Below, piece by piece: positions 9,267-16,950 of a DNA stretch of 64,000 nucleotides (positions are counted from its first letter, which is position 1; every line of letters begins with the position of its first letter). Both the position numbers and the translations under genes were made by a program. The DNA is from Acinetobacter gerneri DSM 14967 = CIP 107464 = MTCC 9824. Its GTDB lineage: Bacteria > Pseudomonadota > Gammaproteobacteria > Pseudomonadales > Moraxellaceae. The notes under the pieces are model-generated. The model was given only the letters and a program-made list of their open reading frames with translations. It did no database searches and was not told the origin of the DNA. Location: the NCBI RefSeq assembly GCF_000368565.1, contig NZ_KB849544.1:566787-630786 (forward strand). The letters are read 5' to 3'.

Positions 9267-10229
9267 TCAAGCAGCAAGTGCAACAGTATAAAAACCAGCC
9301 ATAACTTCACTTGGCGTATACCAGCCTAGTGTTTTTCTAGGACGATGGTTGAGTGAAAATTCTATCTGCTCTATTTCATCGTTTGACACGTCATCAAACG
9401 ATGATGATTTTGGCAGATATTGCCGGATTAAACCATTCGTATTTTCATTTCTAGCTCGCTGAATAGACTTGTAAGGATCAGCAAAATAAGTATCTATGCC
9501 GACATCAGTAATTCTTTTGTGTTCGGCAAATTCCTTTCCATTATCAAATGTTACACTATAAGCATGGCTCATTCGTAAACGATCTAATGCACAAGTAATC
9601 GTTTTAGAGGATGCTCTCGTTGACCCTAAATGAACAATATGTACGTACAGGCTCTTTCGATCAACGAGGGTTAATAAAGCTCCTTTATGATGTTTACCAA
9701 TCACCGTATCACCTTCGAAATCTCCTAAACGTTGTCGCTGATCAATGACCTGGTCTCGGCAATGAATACTTGTTTTATCAATGATTTGCCCTCTACGATC
9801 CGTGTTTTTGTAACCTCGTTTTCGATATTTCTTCTGATGCCTTAAGTGTAGATGGAGGTTACCTCCTTGTGATTTATCTTGATAAATGTGCTGGTAAATC
9901 CACTCATGTGAAGGTACATCCAGCCAACCGCGTTGTGTTAAAGCACCTGAAATTTGTTCTGGTGACCAGTCTAAGCCAATTAAGTAATCAATATAAGCGA
10001 AGGCAAATGCTGTCATGGATGATGAAGGATGGTACCGTCTTTGACTTGCAAATTTCGCTGCCTGTTGAGCTCTATATCCACGTTGCCCAGTATTTCTTTT
10101 TAACTCACGGTAGATGGTTGATCGTGAACGCCCTAACTCCCGAGCAAGGCTAGCGATTGAACTTTTACTTTTCAAAGTAGCATAAATTTCGTATCTTTCA
10201 TCTTGAGAAAGTTGGGTGTATTTCTTCAT
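9267..10229 (-). CDS. IS30-family transposase
   Basis: This is a complete 320-residue transposase. The N-terminal helix-turn-helix (SIASLARELGRSRSTIYREL) recognises the ends. The DDE catalytic core follows: GDFEGDTVIG (first Asp), VTFDNGKEFAEH (second Asp) and RNENTNGLIRQYLPK (Glu). The C-terminal NHRPRKTLGWYTPSE is typical of the family. The last base of its TGA stop codon lies in the target sequence rather than in the element as drawn, so the C-terminus may differ from site to site. It appears intact and potentially active. Confidence 0.95.
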   Translation of the reverse strand: MKKYTQLSQDERYEIYATLKSKSSIASLARELGRSRSTIYRELKRNTGQRGYRAQQAAKFASQRRYHPSSSMTAFAFAYIDYLIGLDWSPEQISGALTQRGWLDVPSHEWIYQHIYQDKSQGGNLHLHLRHQKKYRKRGYKNTDRRGQIIDKTSIHCRDQVIDQRQRLGDFEGDTVIGKHHKGALLTLVDRKSLYVHIVHLGSTRASSKTITCALDRLRMSHAYSVTFDNGKEFAEHKRITDVGIDTYFADPYKSIQRARNENTNGLIRQYLPKSSSFDDVSNDEIEQIEFSLNHRPRKTLGWYTPSEVMAGFYTVALAA

Positions 10230-10318
10230 TGTGTGCTTTCCAATTGCGAGTTGAAAAAGTCTAATGATTCTATGAATACACCTAACTTTTTCAACTAACT
10301 ACAAGTGTGTTGCACTTG
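9268..10318 (-). mobile_element. IS30-family insertion sequence
   Basis: The element is about 1.05 kb and carries one transposase gene. It is flanked by direct GGATT copies at 9263-9267 and 10319-10323. The inverted end sequence CAAGTGCAACA occurs at 9275-9285 and, complemented, at 10308-10318, so the left end has about 7 extra bases before the repeat. IS30 elements usually duplicate only 2-3 bp, so part of the 5-bp match may be chance and the exact ends are uncertain by a few bases. Because the host gene halves rejoin perfectly, the insertion looks recent. Confidence 0.88.
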
Positions 10319-10776
10319 GGATTTGAATCTGCGATTTTAAATGAACCGTCTTTTTTAAAATAAGCATAACCTACATAGTTTTTAGCACGTGCATCATCCA
10401 GTGCAACAGCTTGAGCATTTTGGTCTTTTGCCTCTGTCGTTAACCACGGGGTTGCTGCTAATAAGACTTTAGGCGTCAAATTGGGAACTTCCACTACATT
10501 ATTAGGTTTTAAATATGTACAAGCATTTAATAGAGGAAGCACTAAGATAGAAACCATAGCAATACTTTTAAAAAATTTCATTTTATGTCCTATTTGATTA
10601 GCTTAATGATCAATTGTTATAAATGAGCTGATTTATTTCATTATTCACATTATTATTCCATTATATCTAAGTTTATTCTTTACTGGCAAATTTAGGGGAA
10701 AATCTTATAAAAACTATCGTACTATTCACTTTTTACGTTCTCGCAGATATTTCTTTTGATTAGCATCGCTTGGACT

Positions 10777-10984
10777 CTTCTAAACCATCTACACGATGGA
10801 TAACCTTTCCGCATCACCTATGATTTGAGCACCAACCTTCTAAACCATCTACACGATGGATAACTCTTATGTTTTATTAATCATTGTGATAAAATGCTTC
10901 TAAACCATCTACACGATGGATAACAAAAAGGTAAGCTAAGAGTTAAATTATATTCACTTCTAAACCATCTACACGATGGATAAC
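10777..10984 (-). CRISPR. CRISPR array 2, type I-F-like, four repeats
   Basis: Four identical 28-bp repeats at 10777, 10837, 10897 and 10957 enclose three 32-bp spacers, again with a 60-bp period. On the minus strand the repeat begins GTTATCCATC and then matches array 1 exactly. The two repeat types differ only at positions 4-6 (ATC here, TGA in array 1). The change gives this repeat a 5-bp stem (CCATC / GATGG). The leader lies on the high-coordinate side. The array is complete within the window, with non-repeat sequence on both sides and no cas genes. Confidence 0.93.
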
Positions 10985-11040
10985 TCGATAAACCGTACAA
11001 TAATGTGACTAATATCATCAAGATAACACAACTTTAATCA
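10985..11040 (-). promoter_or_regulatory. Leader of CRISPR array 2
   Basis: After 26 bases from the last repeat, AATATCATCAAGATAACAC begins at 11011. It aligns with the array 1 leader motif at the same spacing. This is the part expected to guide spacer acquisition and pre-crRNA transcription; function is inferred. Confidence 0.65.
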
Positions 11041-11171
11041 GATTACTTTCATTTTTATCACATTCTACAGTTAACTGATTTTATTAGAATAAATTTAAAT
11101 AATCATTTTTAAAGCTTCACATGAAGATTTCACATCCATATGCAATCAATATTTTGTATGGAGATAAAAAT

Positions 11172-11210
11172 AAAAAAGCCTGCGATCAAGCTATTAAACT
11201 TGATGCAGGC
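11172..11210 (-). terminator. Terminator of the yceI-like gene
   Basis: GCCTGC / GCAGGC and an inner ATCAAG / CTTGAT form a bulged stem. It is preceded on the plus strand by six A, which is a T run in the direction of transcription, and sits just after the stop codon at 11227. Confidence 0.75.
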
Positions 11211-11226
11211 TATGATTTATAAAAAC

Positions 11227-11805
11227 TTATTGCTTAACAGAAGCTTCAGTTGTGATATTTACAGTGATTTTATCACCTACATTCGGAACATAGTTTGCGA
11301 TACCAAATGCTGAACGACTAAATGAAGTTGTAGCATTAAAACCAATTGACTGTGCTTTAGTCATTGGGTGCGCACCTTGTTTATTCAATGTCGCATCCAA
11401 TACCACTGGTTTTGTTACACCTTTCACAGTCAAATTACCAGAAATTTTGAAATGCTTTTTATCTTTAGTTTCTACTTTAGTACTTTTAAAAGTAATATTT
11501 GGATATTGAGCTGCATTGAACCAAGCTTCTTCTTGGAACTCTTTATCAAGTGCTGACACATTCGTATTTACACTGCTCAATGGAATGCTTACTTCAACTG
11601 AAGAGTTTGCTGGTTTTTCATTATCAACATTGATTGTACCTGTGATATCTGAAAAGTTACCTGATGGAGTAGAAAAACCAAAGTGATTCCAAGAGAAAAC
11701 TGTTGCTGTATGCGTCGGATCAATTGTATAAGCAACTGGTTTTGCAAATGTAAATGTTGCTGCTGTTGCAACTGCTAAACCAAGAGTAAGCGCTTTAATG
11801 TTCAT
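11227..11805 (-). CDS. YceI-family periplasmic lipid-binding protein
   Basis: This 192-residue protein has a cleavable signal peptide (about residues 1-21, ending TFTFA). One YceI domain follows: YTIDPTHTATVFSWNHFG at the start, FKSTKVE and KISGNLTVKGVTKPV in the middle, GFNATTSFSRSAFGI near the end. YceI proteins are lipocalin-like barrels that bind polyisoprenoid lipids in the periplasm. It is a single gene with its own terminator, divergent from an OsmC-family gene across a 326-bp AT-rich gap. Confidence 0.9.
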   Translation of the reverse strand: MNIKALTLGLAVATAATFTFAKPVAYTIDPTHTATVFSWNHFGFSTPSGNFSDITGTINVDNEKPANSSVEVSIPLSSVNTNVSALDKEFQEEAWFNAAQYPNITFKSTKVETKDKKHFKISGNLTVKGVTKPVVLDATLNKQGAHPMTKAQSIGFNATTSFSRSAFGIANYVPNVGDKITVNITTEASVKQ

Positions 11806-12131
11806 GTTTTTAATCTCATTTAGTGAATGGTTGTTAGTTTATACTTCTCTCATAAATATTCACGCTCAAGCATAAAACGATATGTTGCAAATTTGAAACG
11901 ACTTGAGATTATTTCTTATTTTTAAATCAAAAAACCAATTTTATATGCCGAAAAATATGATACTAATCAAATGAAATATATAGTTATTTTTATCATTAAC
12001 TATAAATATCTAAGCAATGGATTCAAATCATATTTTTTAAGTAACAAAAAGTTGAAAGGTAACGAACTATTGAAATTTTAGTCAAAGCTTTCTAATTTAA
12101 TAGCCAGTTTATTTAAAATGAAGATTGATCA
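11806..12131. promoter_or_regulatory. Divergent promoter region, yceI-like / osmC-like
   Basis: This is 326 bp of very AT-rich, gene-free sequence between divergent genes. No clear operator or RNA structure is recognised. Confidence 0.3.
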
Positions 12132-12542
12132 ATGATCCATAGCGCAGTAGCAACAAGTACAACGACTCCTTATCGTGTCACCTTGACTGACCCATCTGGT
12201 CATATTTGGTATGTCGATGAACCAACTGAAAAAGGCGGTCAAGATTCGGCTCCAAATCCTATGCAACTTTTACTCTCAGCTTTGGGTGCATGTACTACGG
12301 TCACTTTACAGATGTATGCTGACCACAAAGGGATCAAAATTGAACATGTACAAGTAGATTTAGCTTTAAATCCAGATGGAGACCCAGAGTCAGGAAGCAA
12401 TAATATCGTGAGAAAAATCACGTTAAAAGGCGATTTTAACGATGAACAATATAAACGTTTATTAAAAGTTGCAGAAAGTTGCCCTGTTCATAAATTATTG
12501 ACCTCAAATATTTCTATTCAAACAGATTTAAGTTTTGCATGA
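12132..12542 (+). CDS. OsmC/Ohr-family protein
   Basis: This 136-residue protein has the two OsmC-family cysteines in ALGACTTVTLQMYA and in AESCPVHK. Family members reduce organic hydroperoxides or protect against oxidative stress in the cytoplasm. Size and motifs fit the YhfA-like branch better than Ohr. It stands alone, divergent from the yceI-like gene. The specific peroxide substrate cannot be read. Confidence 0.85.
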   Translation: MIHSAVATSTTTPYRVTLTDPSGHIWYVDEPTEKGGQDSAPNPMQLLLSALGACTTVTLQMYADHKGIKIEHVQVDLALNPDGDPESGSNNIVRKITLKGDFNDEQYKRLLKVAESCPVHKLLTSNISIQTDLSFA

Positions 12543-12816
12543 TTTGAATCTTGTATCGTTTGAATCTTGAAACAGAAATCAAATAAAAATACTGGCTGAA
12601 AATTACCAAAGAGCCCCCTCTCATGTTATGTTTCAGCCATGATGCACAATGCATTATTTTTAAATTATATAATATCCAAACTTTTAGCTTAGCAAAACGA
12701 AATAAATATAAGTTTTATCCAACTTACTGAAGAAAAAATTCAATTTAGTCAGCTGTAGTGCTTTCAATATAATTACTTATTTAACAATATCTTATACTTC
12801 ATTATATATTTTTTAG

Positions 12817-12993
12817 CCCCCCCTAAAAAAGAAGTTCACTTTTCAAATAGCTGATTTAAATAATACTGTTTGGTCGTTACTAGATACTTCAGAAAAGAAA
12901 GCAAATTTTTACAATGCTTATATTAAATTTATAGAATTATTATCTCATTATTGGCTGGGACTTGAAAAATCTGTAACACTTTCTGCTACATGA
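12817..12993 (+). pseudogene. 3' remnant of a lost gene translationally coupled to the DMT transporter
   Basis: A 58-codon open frame follows an in-frame TAG at 12814 and has no start codon. It reads like real protein: FQIADLNNTVWSLLDTSEK, then AYIKFIELLSHYWLGLEKS. It ends in TGA at 12991, overlapping the next ATG as ATGA. That overlap is typical of coupled genes in an operon. The family is not recognised. It is best seen as the tail of a gene whose 5' part was deleted. The rest of the 12543-12816 gap is AT-rich with nothing recognised. Confidence 0.5.
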
Positions 12994-13874
12994 CTTTCAA
13001 TAATATAAATATGCAATACAGCTTATTATGTGCTTTCCTTTGGTCAACTACGGGTGTATTAGTTAAAAGCATTACGAATATACCCATTCCATTTGTTTTA
13101 TTTTATCGATTCATCGTTGCAGGTTTATTTATCCTAGTATCATTTTATATTATAAATTCTGATAAAAATTTCATTAAATCCTTATCCATAAATTTCAAAC
13201 TTAAGCTAACCCTTTCCTTATTAATGGTATTTTATTATTTTTGTGCAACATATTCTTTTTTATATACCCCTGTCGCATTAGCAACTTTGCTGATGTCTTT
13301 ATCACCTTGTGTTGCAATTATTTATAAATTGGTTAAGCAAGAAAAAACATCTATTTATGAATATATTGGATTTATATTCGCATTTACAGGAGTATTTTTA
13401 TATATCTACCCTACTTTAAAATTTGATAACTCAAATTTAACTTTATTTTTATGGGGATGTGCACTAGCATTTCTTGCAGCTGTATTTAAGGCAGTTAACT
13501 CAATTATTATATGGAATAAAAAAACTGAAATCGAAACTAAAGACTTCCAAAGTATCAATATATTAACTTTTTTACTTGCTTCATTTTTCTCTGTTTTTTT
13601 GATTTCTCAATCAACTGCTCACGTGACATACTCTATGCATAACATTATCTGCCTAATGCTATTAGGGATCTTTGCAACTGCCTTACCGAGTATTTTAAAT
13701 AATATTGCTTCTAGCAAAACTAATCCTGTTAGTAATACCGTTATTGGTATGTTAACGCCGCTTTTAGCTGGTCTTTTAGCATGGCTAATATTGAATGAGC
13801 CTTTAACGCTTTGGTCATTTTTTTCTTTGTCTGTTTCTATCTTCGGTGTACTTTTGATTGTATTAAAAAAATAA
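12990..13874 (+). CDS. EamA/DMT-family membrane transporter
   Basis: This 294-residue inner-membrane protein has about ten hydrophobic helices, two EamA repeats and very AT-rich codon use. LLCAFLWSTTGVLVKSI at the N-terminus is the start of the first EamA domain. GMLTPLLAGLLAWLILNEPL is the conserved end of the second. Family members export amino acids or other metabolites; the substrate is unknown. The start overlaps the stop of an upstream remnant (ATGA), and no good Shine-Dalgarno site is seen, as expected if it was once coupled. Low GC relative to the core genes suggests acquisition. Confidence 0.85.
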   Translation: MTFNNINMQYSLLCAFLWSTTGVLVKSITNIPIPFVLFYRFIVAGLFILVSFYIINSDKNFIKSLSINFKLKLTLSLLMVFYYFCATYSFLYTPVALATLLMSLSPCVAIIYKLVKQEKTSIYEYIGFIFAFTGVFLYIYPTLKFDNSNLTLFLWGCALAFLAAVFKAVNSIIIWNKKTEIETKDFQSINILTFLLASFFSVFLISQSTAHVTYSMHNIICLMLLGIFATALPSILNNIASSKTNPVSNTVIGMLTPLLAGLLAWLILNEPLTLWSFFSLSVSIFGVLLIVLKK

Positions 13875-14153
13875 AATATCACAAAAAATTTTAGTTCTAA
13901 AGATAACTAGTTATCCTACTATGCATATTATAAAGTAAGTAATAGTTTAAAAATGGTGGCTTCATCAATGTGGTTGAGTTGGACAGTAGAGATTGGTTGC
14001 TTGTAAGCCTGTAAATTTTGCAAAAAAATAGTTGATATTTTTTTGGTGTAAGATATCAAAACTGCATAAAAAAGAGTCAATATGATTTAGGTCGGTTTTT
14101 TTGGATGAAAGGCAACTTTAAAATTATGTAAGCTATTGAAAATAATATTTTTT

Positions 14154-14181
14154 AATTCACATAACGCCTATTATGTTAAAT
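14154..14181 (+). other. dif-like XerC/XerD site, C/D orientation
   Basis: The left half AATTCACATAA matches the XerC half consensus ATTTCGCATAA at 9 of 11. The centre is CGCCTA. The right half TTATGTTAAAT is a perfect XerD half-site. The rest of the 13875-14235 gap is AT-rich with no gene recognised. Confidence 0.7.
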
Positions 14182-14235
14182 AAATGAGGTTTTAGTATAA
14201 GATTAGAGCTACTTAATTTAGCATCATTTGATAAT

Positions 14236-14670
14236 ATGAAAAATATAACCTTATTAGTATTAAGCTTATTTTCATTAAGTGGTTGTGTTTCAATTAATGC
14301 CCAAAAAATTTCTGATCCATCAGAAACAAATACTCGTGGCTTAATAGGAGTTTGGACCTCAAAGCTAGTTGTATCAGAATCAAGTTTTCAAATAAATCCT
14401 GATAATTCAGGAAAATATTGTATGAGTATTCTCAATTCAAACTCTGTTAACAGTTTTAAAATAGAAAATGATGTCATTACTTTGAATGAGGGATCAAAAT
14501 TTAAAATTATTAATTCTGATCAAAATAAAATCATAATTCGACCTTTACGTACAAAAAAAGAAAATGAAGATTTAAAGTATGTACCTGAAAATTATTTTGA
14601 TACTCAGTATGTTAAGGATGATAATTTAAGTTTGACATCTGAATACTGTAAAAAAGCATTTACTAAATAA
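14236..14670 (+). CDS. Small hypothetical lipoprotein between two dif-like sites
   Basis: This 144-residue protein begins with a signal peptide and lipobox (LLVLSLFSLSGC), so it is probably a lipoprotein. The body is Asn/Ser-rich, with LIGVWTSKLV followed by beta-strand-like segments ending at a final cysteine. No family is recognised. It is the only gene between oppositely oriented XerC/XerD sites 55 bp upstream and 22 bp downstream, which makes it cargo of a pdif-like module if those sites are active. Its AT-rich composition fits acquired DNA. Confidence 0.65.
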   Translation: MKNITLLVLSLFSLSGCVSINAQKISDPSETNTRGLIGVWTSKLVVSESSFQINPDNSGKYCMSILNSNSVNSFKIENDVITLNEGSKFKIINSDQNKIIIRPLRTKKENEDLKYVPENYFDTQYVKDDNLSLTSEYCKKAFTK

Positions 14671-14691
14671 AATATATGTAAGCTTTCCTAA

Positions 14692-14719
14692 AATCAACAT
14701 AATACGCCTTATGCGAAAT
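14692..14719 (-). other. dif-like XerC/XerD site, D/C orientation
   Basis: On the minus strand it reads ATTTCGCATAA (perfect XerC half), GGCGTA centre, TTATGTTGATT (XerD half, 9 of 11). It is inverted relative to the site at 14154. Chromosomal dif and plasmid pdif sites have this 11-6-11 form; which kind this is cannot be decided here. Confidence 0.75.
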
Positions 14720-14755
14720 ACGAACACTAATCTGTTTTAAATCAGCATATTGCAA

Positions 14756-14797
14756 CCCATAAAAAGCCGGATTGATCCAAGTTGGGCTTTTTATGGG
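14756..14797. terminator. Strong bidirectional hairpin
   Basis: CCCATAAAAAGCC and GGCTTTTTATGGG form a perfect 13-bp stem with a 16-base loop. The A/T runs within the stem fit a bidirectional terminator. The surrounding 14720-14960 stretch has no credible gene. Confidence 0.55.
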
Positions 14798-14960
14798 ATT
14801 CTTCATGTTCAAGGCCTGTTTGACAACTATATCGCAGCTGTTTTTATTAAACAAAACGAACAATGCCCTCACTCATTTGGCAAGATGTTTCATCCCACCT
14901 GATCTGATTCTAGTCAAAATGGCAAAAAGCGGCTATAGAACTCATTTTCAGTGATTTAAA

Positions 14961-15476
14961 CTATTTCACTGAATTTGCCTTAGCTTGTAATCTTTGTATC
15001 TCAGCAAGCAAAACTTTTTGATTTTCAATTGCCTTTTTTTGCAATTCTGTGATTTTATCCATATCGGGTGAACTTGAAACACTCGCTTCTGCCATTTGAG
15101 AGCCAATTTCATTGGTTTCTTTTATTTTATTTTTAAGTGCACTTACTTCTGCGCTTTGTAATGGTAATTCATCTAATTCCTTATTAAATCCCTCAACAAA
15201 AATTTTCAATTTATCAACCTTAGCTCTTACAGCACTTAGATCTCCTGTTTGAGCAGCTTTCATAATTTCTGTCTGTAAGTTACCAACTTCTTCGGCTTTA
15301 GTATTTGACAATGTTTGAAGTTGAGTTAAATCATTTTCAATATTAGCTGAATTGTCTTTACTTAATATCATGACAGCAACGGCATGCCTAGAATCATTGT
15401 TATAAAGAGGTTTCTTTTCACAAGCAGTGATAGTTAAAGACGCAACACACAATACCGAAAGTAACAGTTTTTTCAT
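14961..15476 (-). CDS. Hypothetical coiled-coil lipoprotein
   Basis: This protein has about 171 residues. I take the start at 15476, preceded by AAGGAAAAT, rather than 24 bases earlier. The signal ends LTITAC, a lipobox. The mature part is almost entirely helical and charged, with heptad-like stretches, and ends KVLLAEIQRLQAKANSVK. This suggests a coiled coil in the periplasm. No family is recognised. It sits beside the dif-like module and the T6SS island but has no sequence link to either. Confidence 0.7.
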   Translation of the reverse strand: MKKLLLSVLCVASLTITACEKKPLYNNDSRHAVAVMILSKDNSANIENDLTQLQTLSNTKAEEVGNLQTEIMKAAQTGDLSAVRAKVDKLKIFVEGFNKELDELPLQSAEVSALKNKIKETNEIGSQMAEASVSSSPDMDKITELQKKAIENQKVLLAEIQRLQAKANSVK

Positions 15477-15611
15477 TATATTTTCCTTATGGAATATCAT
15501 CTATAAAATTTGATTCAACTTATCCAAATTCAAAACTAAAATATTCGCCATGTTTTAAATTACTTCTGCACAGGCTTTGGCAATTTTCAATCAGGATGTA
15601 TAAAACTTCGA

Positions 15612-16247
15612 TTAACAGCTTGCGACATGCTTATGAACTTTTTCATACGCTGTCTGAAAAAAAATATCAAAACTAGAACTCACGCTTTCATCATGCAAAC
15701 TTTGCGTTCTATATATCTCTGAAAAATGTATAAGGTAATATGACATCCATGCTTCATTTGTTTCAAAACAATATCTTGGCTTTATACTCTTTTGCAATTG
15801 TTTAAGATTTTCTAAAATATCCCCAATCTCCTCTTTATACATAAATAGTTGCAATCCATTCTCTTGTAAATCGTGTTTAATGATTTCACCTTGATCATGG
15901 TGGATGAATTGTAATTTTGGATTTAAGCCTTCTAAATATGAGTAAATAATCACAGTTTTGTCAATTTGTTCATGCATACCTATTTCGTTTTTTCTAATAC
16001 TGCAGTACTCCTTTAACATCGCAGGTAATTGACCAATATCTTGATTTATTTTCAATTTATTAGTCATTCTTTGAAATGTTACATAATCACCAGTTCCGGT
16101 AATCGCGCCTTGATTCCAAGTAGCCATTTTTCCGATATTTTCTTGTGGATGAATTGTAATTTTTTGATTTGAATCGGTACTAATCGCACGATTATCCGCA
16201 GATAAAATAATACTATCACTTGATTGTATTGCAATAATAAACGTCAT
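15612..16247 (-). CDS. Proteasome-fold (Ntn-hydrolase) candidate protein
   Basis: This 211-residue protein of unrecognised name starts Met-Thr. After Met removal the chain would begin TFIIAIQSSDSIILSADNRA, which aligns with proteasome beta and HslV N-termini. Thr1 would be the nucleophile, the Asp in SADNRA falls exactly at position 17, and a lysine at 28 precedes ITIHPQENIGKM. GAITGTGD matches the next conserved strand-turn (AGxxxD). The C-terminal half is helical and less like proteasomes. It is divergent from the VgrG remnant. Catalytic activity, substrate and any oligomer are unknown; fold assignment is by eye. Confidence 0.55.
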   Translation of the reverse strand: MTFIIAIQSSDSIILSADNRAISTDSNQKITIHPQENIGKMATWNQGAITGTGDYVTFQRMTNKLKINQDIGQLPAMLKEYCSIRKNEIGMHEQIDKTVIIYSYLEGLNPKLQFIHHDQGEIIKHDLQENGLQLFMYKEEIGDILENLKQLQKSIKPRYCFETNEAWMSYYLIHFSEIYRTQSLHDESVSSSFDIFFQTAYEKVHKHVASC

Positions 16248-16315
16248 TTGTTATTAATCTATACTAATAAATTTACATGATTGAAGTTTAATCGAAATAT
16301 GTTGGAATAAAAACA

Positions 16316-16765
16316 ATGATTTACGATAAGCAATTTTCTAGCCATTCAATACCTATTTTTATGGCGGGTGGATCTCAGGTTTTAATTACTCCTGATGGCA
16401 TTGTCTATGCCACTAAAGGTAGCTTTTCGGCAAAGGCTTCAACGCATGAGCTTGAAGGTCCGAAATCTATAAATATGAAAATGCCACAATTAAACCCTTA
16501 TTATTCTGGATACTATGTCCTCCGTGATAAAGATACTCAAAAAATATTAGCTAATTATCCTTATCAACTTGTTCTACAAGATGGTCGTAAAGTTATCGGT
16601 CGCACCAATCGAGATGGTGAAACTTTATTGGTCAATACAACTTCAGCTCAAGAAGTGAAATTTATCGAACCAGAAGAAAAAGAGAAGAAAAAAACCAGAC
16701 AACTTTTTGTAGCAGGTTCTGATCCAATCAAACTTAGTTTTGAATACATCGATAGTGAAGAATAG
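16316..16765 (+). CDS. VgrG C-terminal remnant or orphan (DUF2345-like)
   Basis: This 149-residue protein matches only the tail of a type VI spike protein. It has GGSQVLITPDGIVYATKG and the following ASTHELEGP, as in the DUF2345 beta-helix end of VgrG. A beta-rich extension follows (YPYQLVLQDGRKVIGRTNRDG), like the tails that dock cargo. The gp27/gp5-like head is missing, so it cannot form a spike alone. It lies 12 bp before the effector start, so it may survive as an adaptor or be a recombination scar from a full vgrG. Confidence 0.65.
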   Translation: MIYDKQFSSHSIPIFMAGGSQVLITPDGIVYATKGSFSAKASTHELEGPKSINMKMPQLNPYYSGYYVLRDKDTQKILANYPYQLVLQDGRKVIGRTNRDGETLLVNTTSAQEVKFIEPEEKEKKKTRQLFVAGSDPIKLSFEYIDSEE

Positions 16766-16777
16766 GAATAATTATTA

Positions 16778-16939
16778 ATGGCAATGATTACGAGAGTTGA
16801 GGTTGATAAGCGCTATCAAGATGTAGCAAAGTTAGATCTTGGGTATATTTGGGTAAAATGTGATTTTGTCCTTAAATATATGAAAGGACCCAATATAATA
16901 GTTGAACCAATTGGAAAAAAATTCGTAGCTATCAAGTAG
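16778..16939 (+). CDS. N-terminal piece of the VRR-NUC effector, before the frameshift
   Basis: A 53-residue frame starts MAMITRVEVDKRYQDV and contains LDLGYIWVKCDF. Its reading breaks at seven consecutive A (16915-16921), after which eight or so codons lead to TAG. In the -1 frame the sequence continues IRSYQVAFYTLVNLDE straight into the nuclease frame. One extra A, or a -1 slip at A_AAA_AAA, would join the two. It lies 12 bp after the VgrG remnant. Read alone it has no recognisable domain. Confidence 0.6.
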   Translation: MAMITRVEVDKRYQDVAKLDLGYIWVKCDFVLKYMKGPNIIVEPIGKKFVAIK

Positions 16940-16950
16940 CATTTTACACA

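Larger units (their letters stand above)
9028..10581 (-). pseudogene. DUF4822-like lipoprotein gene split by an IS30-family element
   Basis: The 5' part (10319-10581) encodes a lipoprotein signal ending LPLLNAC and then residues up to KIADSNP. It then runs into the element and stops after eight foreign residues. The 3' part (9028-9267) continues PMYNLDDSLKMQG to the original stop. Removing the element and one copy of GGATT rejoins the halves in frame as SNP-PMYNLDD, a protein of about 170 residues. It was probably a small envelope lipoprotein of the DUF4822 type; the function of that family is unknown to me. The truncated N-terminal piece could still be made and lipidated. Confidence 0.85.

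Noticed and set aside
505..11226. cas genes near the arrays
   Set aside because: Every sizeable frame in this stretch is assigned to another family, and no Cas1, Cas3 or Csy-like motif was found.
14663..14872. 69-codon minus-strand frame across the second dif-like site
   Set aside because: It is interrupted by the strong hairpin at 14756-14797 and has no start context; it probably reads through a site and terminator.
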